This document shows, one piece after another, positions 1-7,845 of a stretch of DNA of 7,845 bases. The position numbers and the translations under genes are program-made. The notes beneath the pieces were generated by a model, which saw only the letters and a list, made by a program, of their open reading frames with translations, did no database searches and had not been told where the DNA came from. Every line of letters begins with the position of its first letter. The first letter of the stretch is position 1. Origin of the DNA: Planctomicrobium sp. Its GTDB lineage: Bacteria > Planctomycetota > Planctomycetia > Planctomycetales > Planctomycetaceae. The stretch is taken from contig JAJDEL010000249.1 of the NCBI GenBank assembly GCA_029259835.1, positions 1 to 7,845 on the forward strand, in the 5' to 3' direction.

Positions 1-240
1 ACAGGAATTGATTCTGTTCTGCATGTGTGACAAACCAGACAACTTCAGCCTCGCGAATTATTGAGCAACACCCGAGGCTAACGCCCAATGGTTCAAATGG
101 GGACCGAACCTCAATTTCAAAATACGTTCCAAACTGGCCTGAGACCGAAGGTTGCTATCAAGATGAGCCTCAACTGGGTGAACAGACCGCTGGTCAAGCC
201 AGCAGTGCGCACGGTGGGACTGTTGATTGAAGATCAGAGA
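1..240. other. Left-end stretch with no supported gene
   Basis: I find no convincing gene here. A GTG-initiated 67-codon frame (27-230, plus) and the beginning of a longer plus frame (88-576) are open, but neither has a Shine-Dalgarno sequence, biased codon use or recognisable protein motifs. The longer frame runs through the antisense of both the better-supported minus-strand ORF at 241-423 and the terminator hairpin at 539-574. A weak 6-bp inverted repeat (gcctcg at 48-53, cgaggc at 73-78) is too short to call a terminator. It could be intergenic DNA or the degraded end of a neighbouring gene. Confidence 0.5.
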
Positions 241-423
241 TTACTTCGAAGCCGTTTTGGTGGCGAAGAGGTCAGGTTTGGTTTTTCGGAGGATGGTGAG
301 GAGGATTTTGCGGTCGGTTGTCGAGATGTAGCAGTATTCGTCTTCTTCTGTTGGTTTGCTGTTGAGGACATTTCTGATCAACATGGTGTCATCGAAGAAA
401 CGCGTTTCAGTGAAGCAATTCAA
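241..423 (-). CDS. Small hypothetical protein, possibly the 3' part of a frameshifted gene
   Basis: Not recognised as any known family. The frame ends at TAA (241-243). It opens with TTG at 423 only three codons after an in-frame stop, and an internal ATG at 382-384 would give 47 residues. What favours coding is codon choice: from the internal ATG onward many codons end in C (for example GAC, ATC, CTC, ACC), unlike the surrounding DNA. The product is small, soluble and mixed-charge, with a Lys-rich C-terminus, no signal peptide and no membrane segment. It lies 116 bp beyond the operon terminator, so it would need its own promoter, which I cannot identify. No clear Shine-Dalgarno precedes TTG or ATG. 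A second short frame, 407-484, starting ATG and ending TGA, overlaps its 5' end in another phase, so a frameshifted single gene of about 80 codons is an alternative. Existence of a functional product is uncertain. Confidence 0.35.
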   Translation of the reverse strand: MNCFTETRFFDDTMLIRNVLNSKPTEEDEYCYISTTDRKILLTILRKTKPDLFATKTASK

Positions 424-538
424 TTTCTCTTTTTACAAAAGTTTTTAGCCGCTCGAAAACAGACGCTCGCTTTGGAGAGAACATCTTTGCGTTCACATGT
501 GGGGCGTGAATCATTAGCCACAGACCAATACGGAATGA

Positions 539-574
539 AAAACGCCTCGAACTTCATTAAGTTCGAGGCGTTTT
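539..574 (-). terminator. Rho-independent terminator of the DUF1501 operon
   Basis: A perfect 16-bp stem (539-554 pairs with 559-574) closes a 4-nt loop (555-558). The core arm reads AACGCCTCGAACTT. Read on the minus strand the stem is followed by a run of five T, and it begins 27 bp after the stop codon of the DUF1501 gene, the position expected for an intrinsic terminator. On the plus strand the downstream T-run is shorter and interrupted by G, so activity is more likely for minus-strand transcripts. Confidence 0.87.
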
Positions 575-601
575 GAGTTTGTATTTCTCTACTGAGAAAG
601 T

Positions 602-2068
602 CTACGCAAACAGAGCCGAAACGGATTCAGCTTTGACGAGTTCTCTTGGCTGGTTGAGGTGATTATAGACGATGGTTTCCGGAGCGATGCCGAATGATTC
701 GTAGATCGTCGCGAGCAACTCGCCTGGATGAACCGGATCGACCAATGGGGCCGAGGCGGTTTTATCACTCTGTCCGTGGACGTAGCCGCGTTTAATTCCG
801 GCACCTGCCATGAGAGCGGTGTAACAGTACGGCCAGTGATCGCGACCGTCGTCGCTATTCCCGTTTCCGCTGGTGCTGACACCACGTTGCGGGCTACGAC
901 CGAATTCCCCGATGGCGACGACGAGCGTTTCGTCGAGCATGCCGCGATCTTCGAGATCGTTGATCAGTGCCGAGAGACCAGTATCGAGCATCGGTCCGGA
1001 CTGGTCTTTCATGCGTTTGCTCAGACCGGTGTGAACGTCCCAAGAATGGTTGTCGCTGTTGGCAACTTTCGGCCAGACAACTTCCACGACTCGTGTTCCG
1101 GCTTCCACCAACCGGCGTGCCAGCAAACAACTTTGACCGAACGTTGTGCGACCGTACATGTCGCGCGTTTCGCGAGACTCTTGTTCGATGGCGAACGCAT
1201 CACGAGCGCGACCAGAAGAGATCAGCGTCAGGGCTTGATCGTAATACTCGTTGAGTTTGTAGTCCTTCACGGCATTATCAATCGCTGGCATGCCTGCGTT
1301 GATTGTGTCCAGAAGTCGGGCACGTCGCTGCATTCTGCCGCCGTAAACATCTGCTCGCATCTCAAGATCAGAAACATTGATCTTGTCCATCTTCTTCATG
1401 TCGAGATCATCGCCCGGTGGGAAGAGCATATAAGGATCAAATGATTTCCCGAGGAACCCAGCAGTTCCGCCTTTGCCAACGACGTTACTTTCCTGTAGCG
1501 GTCGAGGCAACATGACGAAGGGGAGCATCGCTTCTTTGGCAGGCTTGAGACGAATGATGTTTGAACCGAAGTTCGGAAAATCTTTCGGACTTGGTGGCTC
1601 AAGCTGTCCGGACGGACTGACCTTGTCGGTCGTGTAGCCGGTCATCATTTGATAGATCGCGGCGGTGTGGTTGAAGAGTCCGTTCGGTGTGTAGCTCATC
1701 GACCGAATCAGAGTTGTCTTATCAAGAACCTGAGCCAGCTTCGGAAGCAGTTCTGTGAATTGCACGCCAGGCAATTTTGTATTGATATTCGAGAAGACCG
1801 ACTTCACGTTGTCTGGCACGTTTTCTTTAGGATCCCAGAGATCGAGATGACTTGGGCCACCTTGGAGGTAGCACAGGATGATGCTTTTCGCTTTCCCATG
1901 ACTGGCGGGGATTTTTGAATTCGCCTGAGCAGATTGCAGTTGCAAAAGCGAGCCAAGAGAAAGACCAAGGACACCACTGCCACCAGCGCGGAGCACATCT
2001 CTACGAGTCGTGCCAAGATGAGAATCGCACAGGTCTTTACCGGCTTGACCGGGAACGCGAATGATCAT
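602..2068 (-). CDS. DUF1501 family protein with Tat signal (alkaline-phosphatase/sulfatase-like fold)
   Basis: A 488-residue protein of the DUF1501 family, which belongs to the alkaline phosphatase/sulfatase-like superfamily; its substrate is unknown. Near the N-terminus it has a twin-arginine signal ([11 protein letters not shown], Arg22-Arg23) followed by a Gly/Leu-rich hydrophobic stretch and a likely cleavage site after SAQA (about residue 49), so export in folded form by Tat is expected. Family motifs follow in order: [14 protein letters not shown] (68-81), [14 protein letters not shown] (132-145), [10 protein letters not shown] (339-348), GEFGRSP (387-393) and GRDHWP (408-413). Asp and His in these motifs are plausible metal ligands. 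The length is normal for the family and the C-terminus is intact. I chose ATG at 2068; a GTG at 2113 would add 15 residues, but it has no Shine-Dalgarno and the added residues do not resemble the family. The gene is 70 bp downstream of the large cytochrome/DUF1549/DUF1553 gene and is followed by a strong terminator, so the two are probably co-transcribed. The family call is secure; enzymatic activity is not demonstrated. Confidence 0.95.
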   Translation of the reverse strand: MIIRVPGQAGKDLCDSHLGTTRRDVLRAGGSGVLGLSLGSLLQLQSAQANSKIPASHGKAKSIILCYLQGGPSHLDLWDPKENVPDNVKSVFSNINTKLPGVQFTELLPKLAQVLDKTTLIRSMSYTPNGLFNHTAAIYQMMTGYTTDKVSPSGQLEPPSPKDFPNFGSNIIRLKPAKEAMLPFVMLPRPLQESNVVGKGGTAGFLGKSFDPYMLFPPGDDLDMKKMDKINVSDLEMRADVYGGRMQRRARLLDTINAGMPAIDNAVKDYKLNEYYDQALTLISSGRARDAFAIEQESRETRDMYGRTTFGQSCLLARRLVEAGTRVVEVVWPKVANSDNHSWDVHTGLSKRMKDQSGPMLDTGLSALINDLEDRGMLDETLVVAIGEFGRSPQRGVSTSGNGNSDDGRDHWPYCYTALMAGAGIKRGYVHGQSDKTASAPLVDPVHPGELLATIYESFGIAPETIVYNHLNQPRELVKAESVSALFA

Positions 2069-2138
2069 AGTTGAAATCCCATTTCGAGTTATTTTCTGCC
2101 GCGCATGGTACACGCAGGGCGAACATATTGTAAATAGT

Positions 2139-5100
2139 TTATCGGTTAAAGAGGAATGCCGGGCTGTTGATCAGTGCCCAGGAAAGGTCTTGAGCAGTTG
2201 TCAGGCGGCTGTTTTTTAGTTGTTGGTCGCTGAGAGAAACGGCTCGTTTGAGTCGAGCCAGTTTCGGATCTTCTGGGCTAGGGAGCTTTCGGTCTTCCAA
2301 ATCGCCACGCAAGGCGACAATTTTCGGATCTTCAGGAAGTGGCTTTTTGGCGATAATTAACGCTTTTTGCTTCTTTTGTAGATCTTCGTCGCGATCATTA
2401 AAGAACTTGAGCAATGTCGCTTTCTGTTCGTCTGTACGCTTTTCGGGAGCCGTGTTTACGACTTCAATGATCGCTCTGGAATTCCCAAAGTCGACGGGAA
2501 CCATTGCATCTGTCACAGAAATGCGGAATTTGCCCAATGTGTGCATGTTATCCTGATACTTCTGATCGAGAGTAAAGTGCAGAACGATTCCCTCTTCGAA
2601 TGTGAGTGGTTTTTCAACTTCGAAGGTCGCTGTGCGGTTTTCTCCTAATTTTGGAGCTGATGCCCAACCGTTTGCGGATGCAGTTTTGTTGCCGTCGATC
2701 GCTTTCGCAATTTCAAACGCTGCCTGCGCGAAGTCAGCCTTTGCGTTTTTCAGTTTAAGAGTTTGCTTTTGATCAGGCTTGCCTTTTGCCCAAGCTTGAA
2801 CTGTGAGTTCCGTGAGAACAAAGTTGCCATTTGGAGCACGCCCAGGACCACGACTTGGCAGGCGGTCGTCTGTAATGAGTTCTAGCTTGATCGCCGAAAT
2901 TGTCTTGAGGTCGACAGGTCCAGAGATGAGATAGGTTCCCTTTTTGTTTGGACCAGATGCGAAGACTGACAGGTCGTCCTGTTTTTCGAGTTTCGCACCG
3001 TTTGTTGTTTTCAGGTTAGCGAAGTCGATGGCGCTCCAGGGAGTTCCAGATGTCTCTGCGGTCTTTTCCCATTCAGTCAGACGCGCTGGTGCCGTGGCAA
3101 GGTGATCGTCCACCACTTTTTGAGCGGCAACGATTTTGTCTGCGTGAGCCTTGGCGGCGGCTTCTCTGGCGGGCAAAGAATCTGCAGTATATTTCGCAAG
3201 AGCCTGTTCGGCGGTTTTGATCGACGCCTGTCGTTTGACTTCTTTCGCAGCGAGAATGGGGGCGATTTGTTTGTCGTAAACGGCAAGTTCGGTAACCAAA
3301 CTTTCGTGATCTTTTTCCAATAAACCATAAAAATCAAAAACAGCATTGATCTCTCGGTCGGTTGCAGGGCGGTTGAGAATTCTTAAGAAGATTTTATCAA
3401 CGAGTTGCCGATTATCTTCGACGTTCTTGACGAGTTCGGAGATTGCATTCCCGTCCTGCGAGATTGCGGAACTGACAGTTTGTCCGTTCATGAGCGCCAT
3501 CACAGACCCAAGTTGCAGTTCTGATGAACGTTCACATTCGCACGCTGATTCACGGACAGGGCGACCGAGACTCGCCAGGAAACCATCTTTCAATTCCACC
3601 CCAGAATCCGGGATTGCGGCGGCGCGGGTTCCTTCTGGGACTCCAGGAATTTGCATCTTTGCACCAATTACGGTGTACACAGAATCGTAGAGCACTTCCG
3701 CTGCCAGGCGTTTTGGTACGGCGTGTGAGTAATTGAGGTTGTCGTCGTCATTCCACTGGTTAGTCGAGACACTCAGTTGGTAGGTTCGTGATTTACAAAT
3801 GGACTTCATCAGTGCCTGAACATTAAAACCTGATGCCACGAATTGCTGCGTGAGGTGGTCGAGGAGTTCCGGATTGGACGCAGGATTTCCGGCACGGATG
3901 TCATCGAGCGGTTCGATCAGTCCGACTCCGAGAAGATATCCCCAAACTCGGTTCACGTAACTTCGGGCGAAGTAATCATTTTCCGCAGAGACAGTCCATT
4001 TCGCGAGTTGTTCGCGGCGAGTGATGTTTTCCGGAATGATAAATTCACGGTCATAAGGGACGGTCGGAGCGGTGACGTCTCCGGTCCGGTCGTGTGTGAT
4101 GTCTCCGTCTGTCTTATCGAAGACAACTTCCCAGAGCGGTTTCGCTCCTTCAACGGCTGTGCCGCCGATGTTGCCAGCCGCGTTTTCTGGATCACGTTTC
4201 AAACCGACCTGAGCAAAGAATGCGGCGGTTTCGTAATACTGATCTTGGGTCCATCTTTCGAATGGATGATCATGGCACTTATTGCAGTTAAAGCGAACAC
4301 CGAGAAACAGATGCGTGGTGTTTTCCATCATCTTGTCAGGGTCACGAAGAATCTTGTAATACGAAGCGGCGGGATTCACTTTGTTTGAGCCGGATGCGGT
4401 CAGGATTTCGTAAGCGAATTCATCGTACGGGCTGTTCTTGTTGACATGCCCGCGAATCCAGCCACGAAAATTCTTGGCTCCTTCGGTGCCCAGGAATTTC
4501 CTGTTCACTTGAAGGAGATCCGCCCACTTATTTGTCCAGTATTCGACGTAAGCTTCCGATCCGACAAGTTTGTCGACTAGAGCGTCACGTTTTTTCTGCG
4601 TTGGTGTCGCATCTGCGAGGAAGGTATTGACTTCTTCAATGCTTGGCGGGAGGCCAGTCAAATCCAAGTATGCTCGCCGAATGAATTCCTCATCTTTACA
4701 AAGCTCCGAAGGAAGGATTTTCATCCGTTCCCATTTACTTGCAACGAGTTTATCAACTTCGGTCCATGTCTCTGGTTGTTTCCAAACGAACTCGCCACGC
4801 TCCCCCATTGCGGTCAGAGTTGTTGCGATGTAGGAACCTTCGAACCGTGCGAGGATCGGTGCTTCTCCTCGACGCACTGCTGTCACGACACCAGAACTAT
4901 TGACATTGGCAACCTCAGTATTGCCACTTTCAAGGTGGGCTTCGTGAGTGACATCTTTGGTTGAACCGTTTGCGTACGTTGCAACAACACGGAATTGTTG
5001 CCGACCACCGAGTTTTTGTACAACAGGCTTTTCAGGATGCAGTGAAATCGAGACGACCTTCGCGTCACTGACATTCAACTGACAACCTTCGGCGATCCAT

Positions 5101-7211
5101 TTACGAATAATCTCGTAGTAATCCTCACCAGGTCGAGTGAGTTGCCCTCCGACATGGGCAACTGAGCCTGAGGATTTCAGCAGCATTAAACTGTTGTCAG
5201 GCGCAGCAACATTTGTCCGACGAGATTTCGCGTCATCGGTAAAGGCACGGACGTCGTAGATGGGATCGTATCCTCGAAGCGACAACTTGAATCCATTCTT
5301 TCCATCTTTTGAACCATGGCAGGTTCCCTGATTGCAGCCAAGGTGAGAGAGAACAGGATTCACATCTTGAATAAAGCTGGTCAGTTCTTCTCCATTTGAA
5401 GCTTTGACTGCCACGGGAACACTGGCGGATTGATTTCCGAGCGAAATTTTGAGTTCGGTATTCCCAGGCAATTGAAAGGTCACTCGACCCAGTGCGGAAA
5501 CATGAACTTGTTTGCCTTGCGGATCGATCTTGACCATGCGAGTGATATCAACTCGGTCCCCAGAATTGAGTAAACCAGTCACCAGAAGTTGTGTGTAATC
5601 GTACTCGTCATTCAATGAAATCGTTTCAGGGAAGACTTTAAGCGACTTTAACGTTGTCCCGGTCGGCAGCGATTCTTCTCCGACGAGCGAATCATCGGTT
5701 TGCTCTGCTGCCTCGAGATCTCGTTGGTTTCCTGCACTCTCTTGAATTTCGACAGGAACGATCTCTTTTGTGATTTTTCCGTTGGACGTATCGATGAAAG
5801 AGAGCTTGCCATTCCAGCCAGCGGCGACGAGTGTCTTACCGTCTGGTGCGTAGGCGATTGTGAACACGCCGGTTGGCACTTCGGTTTTCGTTAAGACTTC
5901 GGTCTCTTTGGTGAGGTAAGTTTCCAGCGTTTTTTTCTGTTCAGCGTTTTGTGTTTGTGCTCGAATTTCGACGATTTTTTTAATGTCGTCCGGGAGAGCA
6001 GGTTCGAATTCTGCCTTATAGGTCAATATCTGTCCTTTTCCATCCAGACTCGATACGGCGGCAATGTTCTTTCCATCGGCGGAAAATGCAACGGCAAAGA
6101 TGCGTCCGCGTAGTCCCGGATAACGACGGATCAAGTTCGCATCGTCGCCGATCACTCGTTTGGTGACTCGTTGCATACGGTAGATACGTGGAACACCATC
6201 TGAACCTCCGACAAGAATTTCGTCTGTTTTCGGATGCCGAGCGAGGGCTGCCAACCCTCCTTTGAGGGCACCGGGTGTAATCGATGTGACATTATCGATG
6301 AATCGTTCAGTCTCCACGTTGTAGAGTTTGGTCGACATATCGCGTCCAACGGAAACCAGAAACTTTCCATCGGCGGAGAAGACTGTATCAAGAGGCCAAC
6401 CGTCGTGGGCTCCGTTGAAGAAGACTTGCTTGCCGGAAGTCGAGTCAAAACCGCGAACGATATTATCGCTGCAACCGACCGCAACGATTTTTCCATCGGG
6501 AGACCAACTCGCTCCATAAGCCGTGTCATGCGCGATGGGGATTGAGAGTTCAAGCTCTTGTTTTTCCACCGACCAGATTTGAACTTCTCCCATGCGGGCA
6601 GGTAGGCCACCAGCGACGGCGAGTCGTTTACCATCCGGAGAGAATGCGACCGATTCAATTCGCTCAGATAATCCGATAAGACGTCCCAGCAGCTGATCTC
6701 CATCGCCAGATCTCAGCAGGACCTCGTGAAAGCCTGCAACAGCCAGGATGCTGCCATCGGGAGAGAAATCAATCGAAGTGATCACAGGAGGTTGTGTGTA
6801 AACAGGGGGATGATCTTTGTCGTATGTTGCAGTCGCAACCTCGGGTGAATCGTCCTTTGCCCCTTGTTCGATCCATTGCCTGACCAGATCGATCTCGACC
6901 TGTGATAGCGGAGGCTTCCCCTCGGGCATTGAGGCTTTTCCGTCCTGTGGCGTGATCTGCTCGACCAGGTAGCTTTCGTCTGGTTTTCCGGGGACGATTG
7001 CCCGTTCGTCGCTTTCACCTTTCTTCATCAGATCGGTGAACGAAGTCATTACATAATCGCCACTTGACTTTGCAGACTGGTGACAGCCTTGGCAATGTGC
7101 CTGAAAGATTGGACGAATATCGGAGTGGTAACTGATTTCGCGAGCGTCTGAGATGTTCACGGTCAGCGCGACGAGCAGAGCCAATGGCAAAAATGTGAGT
7201 CGGTGAAGCAT
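2139..7211 (-). CDS. Secreted multidomain planctomycete cytochrome: PSCyt1-WD40-Ig-like-DUF1549-DUF1553
   Basis: A 1690-residue exported protein. Residues are numbered from ATG 7211. Residues 1-23 form a Sec signal peptide (basic start, LALLVAL core, Ala23 cleavage). A PSCyt1 c-type cytochrome domain follows (about 27-120), with CQGCH at 40-44 and a likely Met95 axial ligand. WD40-type repeats occupy about 140-480, marked by six S(P/A)DGK-like turns. Two Ig-like (Big_2-like) domains (about 520-602 and 718-802) flank a CNQGTCH site at 626-632. DUF1549 (about 816-1015) carries [10 protein letters not shown] at 976. DUF1553 (about 1055-1300) contains the family's [11 protein letters not shown] motif. 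A predicted coiled coil (about 1298-1380), a beta-rich module resembling galactose-binding folds (about 1388-1570) and the family's terminal [12 protein letters not shown] end the protein. The haem sites suggest periplasmic electron transfer, and the WD40 and Ig-like parts suggest binding; the true role is unknown. An in-frame ATG at 7301 would add 30 residues ahead of the signal peptide; neither start has a clear Shine-Dalgarno, and the signal peptide favours 7211. It is the first gene of the operon with the DUF1501 gene. Confidence 0.95.
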   Translation of the reverse strand: MLHRLTFLPLALLVALTVNISDAREISYHSDIRPIFQAHCQGCHQSAKSSGDYVMTSFTDLMKKGESDERAIVPGKPDESYLVEQITPQDGKASMPEGKPPLSQVEIDLVRQWIEQGAKDDSPEVATATYDKDHPPVYTQPPVITSIDFSPDGSILAVAGFHEVLLRSGDGDQLLGRLIGLSERIESVAFSPDGKRLAVAGGLPARMGEVQIWSVEKQELELSIPIAHDTAYGASWSPDGKIVAVGCSDNIVRGFDSTSGKQVFFNGAHDGWPLDTVFSADGKFLVSVGRDMSTKLYNVETERFIDNVTSITPGALKGGLAALARHPKTDEILVGGSDGVPRIYRMQRVTKRVIGDDANLIRRYPGLRGRIFAVAFSADGKNIAAVSSLDGKGQILTYKAEFEPALPDDIKKIVEIRAQTQNAEQKKTLETYLTKETEVLTKTEVPTGVFTIAYAPDGKTLVAAGWNGKLSFIDTSNGKITKEIVPVEIQESAGNQRDLEAAEQTDDSLVGEESLPTGTTLKSLKVFPETISLNDEYDYTQLLVTGLLNSGDRVDITRMVKIDPQGKQVHVSALGRVTFQLPGNTELKISLGNQSASVPVAVKASNGEELTSFIQDVNPVLSHLGCNQGTCHGSKDGKNGFKLSLRGYDPIYDVRAFTDDAKSRRTNVAAPDNSLMLLKSSGSVAHVGGQLTRPGEDYYEIIRKWIAEGCQLNVSDAKVVSISLHPEKPVVQKLGGRQQFRVVATYANGSTKDVTHEAHLESGNTEVANVNSSGVVTAVRRGEAPILARFEGSYIATTLTAMGERGEFVWKQPETWTEVDKLVASKWERMKILPSELCKDEEFIRRAYLDLTGLPPSIEEVNTFLADATPTQKKRDALVDKLVGSEAYVEYWTNKWADLLQVNRKFLGTEGAKNFRGWIRGHVNKNSPYDEFAYEILTASGSNKVNPAASYYKILRDPDKMMENTTHLFLGVRFNCNKCHDHPFERWTQDQYYETAAFFAQVGLKRDPENAAGNIGGTAVEGAKPLWEVVFDKTDGDITHDRTGDVTAPTVPYDREFIIPENITRREQLAKWTVSAENDYFARSYVNRVWGYLLGVGLIEPLDDIRAGNPASNPELLDHLTQQFVASGFNVQALMKSICKSRTYQLSVSTNQWNDDDNLNYSHAVPKRLAAEVLYDSVYTVIGAKMQIPGVPEGTRAAAIPDSGVELKDGFLASLGRPVRESACECERSSELQLGSVMALMNGQTVSSAISQDGNAISELVKNVEDNRQLVDKIFLRILNRPATDREINAVFDFYGLLEKDHESLVTELAVYDKQIAPILAAKEVKRQASIKTAEQALAKYTADSLPAREAAAKAHADKIVAAQKVVDDHLATAPARLTEWEKTAETSGTPWSAIDFANLKTTNGAKLEKQDDLSVFASGPNKKGTYLISGPVDLKTISAIKLELITDDRLPSRGPGRAPNGNFVLTELTVQAWAKGKPDQKQTLKLKNAKADFAQAAFEIAKAIDGNKTASANGWASAPKLGENRTATFEVEKPLTFEEGIVLHFTLDQKYQDNMHTLGKFRISVTDAMVPVDFGNSRAIIEVVNTAPEKRTDEQKATLLKFFNDRDEDLQKKQKALIIAKKPLPEDPKIVALRGDLEDRKLPSPEDPKLARLKRAVSLSDQQLKNSRLTTAQDLSWALINSPAFLFNR

Positions 7212-7572
7212 GAGGATGTCTAATTCCAAAACCTGATGGGGGGTGATGAGACACGTCAATTTACAACGGCGAGGTGACTCAGGTGTCGGTCGCGTGACCA
7301 TGTTTCAAACAATTTCTTGCTACAGAAATGCTTGGATAGTCGGTGCGACAAATACAAATAGAGGTGGGCAACATTGAGGTAGGAGTTGCTTACCCTGAGT
7401 TTCACAGCAACACAAATCAGTTCTCAAGAAGAGGACTCATTCAGTACTCTTTATACATGTTGGAAAACAGGTTTGCAAGAACTGATCTCCATGTGTCTTC
7501 TTGGCCACGGAATTTGGAGCCATTTTGCAGGTGAAATCCAATGGGAAAACTTCGAAAAACCTGAGGAAATCT

Positions 7573-7601
7573 TTGGACTTATCGGTTTGTGCTGATATTA
7601 T
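7573..7601 (+). promoter_or_regulatory. Candidate sigma70-type promoter for the gene at 7727
   Basis: TTGGAC (7573-7578) and TATTAT (7596-7601) are separated by 17 bp and point toward the plus-strand gene. The -10 matches the TATAAT consensus at five of six positions, while the -35 keeps only the TTG. The implied leader would be about 120 nt. A weaker alternative is TTGCAT (7632-7637) with GACAAT (7654-7659). Planctomycete promoters are poorly characterised, so this is only a candidate. Confidence 0.3.
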
Positions 7602-7710
7602 CGGCGGCACGCTCTAGTGTTCGCAGGATGTTTGCATGAGGCGTGCCTGATCAGACAATAGGAGATCGAACGGGTATCTATCTCATTCGGTCAAAGCACT
7701 CGTGAGACAT

Positions 7711-7717
7711 GGAGGAG
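7711..7717 (+). promoter_or_regulatory. Strong Shine-Dalgarno sequence
   Basis: GGAGGAG is an almost perfect anti-16S match placed 9 nt before ATG 7727. It decides the start of the partial gene, because the adjacent ATG at 7731 is followed almost at once by a stop (ATG TTG TGA). It contrasts with the two minus-strand genes, which lack any clear Shine-Dalgarno. Confidence 0.82.
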
Positions 7718-7726
7718 TGAATTCAG

Positions 7727-7845
7727 ATGGATGTTGTGACACAAAAAGATACAGACGTCATGTTTGTCCTCGGGCGGCTGTATGAGCTTGAACGTAAAAT
7801 CAACGCGCGAACGACAGGCCGAATTCAGGAGCTTGAGGTAGAATC
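7727..7845 (+). CDS. N-terminal fragment of an unidentified protein (window ends inside gene)
   Basis: Thirty-nine complete codons are visible, beginning MDVVTQKDTDVMFVLGRL, and the frame is still open at the window edge. The start is supported by the Shine-Dalgarno at 7711-7717. The fragment is charged and helical-looking, with no signal peptide or membrane segment. The portion NARTTGRIQELEVES resembles the beginning of a BON domain, in which a short helix leads into a strand such as I-x-x-L-x-V-E; planctomycetes carry many short BON-domain proteins. That assignment is a weak inference from about 15 residues. It is divergently oriented from the cytochrome/DUF1501 operon, so no functional link is implied. 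Existence as a gene is likely; identity is open. Confidence 0.72.
   Translation, partial: MDVVTQKDTDVMFVLGRLYELERKINARTTGRIQELEVE

Larger units (their letters stand above)
7212..7726. other. Divergent intergenic region
   Basis: This gap separates the minus-strand operon from the plus-strand gene at 7727 and should hold both promoters. For the minus strand I see AT-rich patches (around 7340-7370) but no hexamer pair I would defend. Two plus-strand frames of 63 and 69 codons (7343-7534 and 7386-7595) are open; neither has a spaced Shine-Dalgarno, biased codons or a recognisable motif, so I do not call them genes. An 8-bp palindrome CTGATCAG lies at 7647-7654. If the upstream ATG at 7301 is used by the large gene, the gap shrinks to 7302-7726. 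Confidence 0.6.

Noticed and set aside
91..110. tRNA T-arm-like stretch (GGTTCAAATGG)
   Set aside because: No acceptor stem, D-arm or anticodon arm can be folded around it.
88..576. 162-codon plus-strand frame
   Set aside because: It runs through the antisense of the small minus-strand ORF and the terminator hairpin, so its C-terminal residues are encoded by the stem-loop; no ribosome site or family motif.
728..1444. 238-codon plus-strand frame opposite the DUF1501 gene
   Set aside because: It is the antisense of a conserved family gene, has no Shine-Dalgarno and no recognisable motif; long antisense frames are common opposite biased coding DNA.
3843..4388. 181-codon plus-strand frame opposite the DUF1549/DUF1553 region
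   Set aside because: It is a shadow of highly conserved coding sequence on the minus strand that contains the [10 protein letters not shown] motif.
6152..6703. 183-codon minus-strand frame inside the WD40 region
   Set aside because: It lies in an alternative frame of the large gene; the WD40 frame carries the repeat signatures and this one carries none.
5772..6794. Recurring ccatcgg(c/g)ga-like DNA words suggesting a DNA repeat array
   Set aside because: They are codons of the SPDGK turn of successive WD40 repeats, so the repetition is explained at protein level.
7386..7595. 69-codon plus-strand frame in the divergent gap
   Set aside because: It starts with TTG directly abutting an AGGTAGGAG purine run with no usable spacing, has unbiased codons, no known motif, and overlaps the best candidate promoter for the next gene.

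Overview
This window looks like chromosomal DNA from a planctomycete (Planctomycetia, probably a moderate-GC marine-type lineage). The evidence is a pair of protein families that are massively expanded in that phylum: a secreted planctomycete-cytochrome / DUF1549 / DUF1553 protein, followed on the same strand by a Tat-exported DUF1501 protein. The genus is not resolvable from the sequence alone.

Layout, left to right. Positions 1-240 hold no gene I can support. Positions 241-423 (minus) contain a short ORF with strongly coding-like codon use. It may be a small hypothetical gene or the tail of a broken one, since a 25-codon reading frame at 407-484 overlaps it in another frame. Positions 539-574 form a perfect hairpin followed by a T-run on the minus strand, the transcription terminator of the main operon. 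Positions 602-2068 (minus) encode the DUF1501 protein. Positions 2139-7211 (minus) encode a 1690-residue multidomain protein with a signal peptide, a c-type haem domain, WD40 repeats, two Ig-like domains around a CX4CH haem-like site, DUF1549 with a third CXXCH, DUF1553 and a long C-terminal extension. About 500 bp of non-coding DNA (7212-7726) separates it from a divergent plus-strand gene. That gene starts at 7727 behind a very good Shine-Dalgarno sequence and runs off the window.

The large gene and the DUF1501 gene read as a two-gene operon transcribed right to left: 70 bp between them, no visible terminator in the gap, and a strong terminator after the second. Both products carry export signals, Sec for the first and Tat for the second, so they probably act outside the cytoplasmic membrane. 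The pairing is widespread in planctomycetes but its biochemical role is not established. The haem motifs suggest electron transfer, the WD40 and Ig-like modules suggest binding or scaffolding, and DUF1501 belongs to the alkaline-phosphatase/sulfatase-like group. I see no CRISPR array, insertion sequence, tRNA or rRNA. The window is mostly an ordinary planctomycete locus; its most noteworthy parts are the unusually composite large protein and the small frame-disrupted ORF downstream of the terminator.
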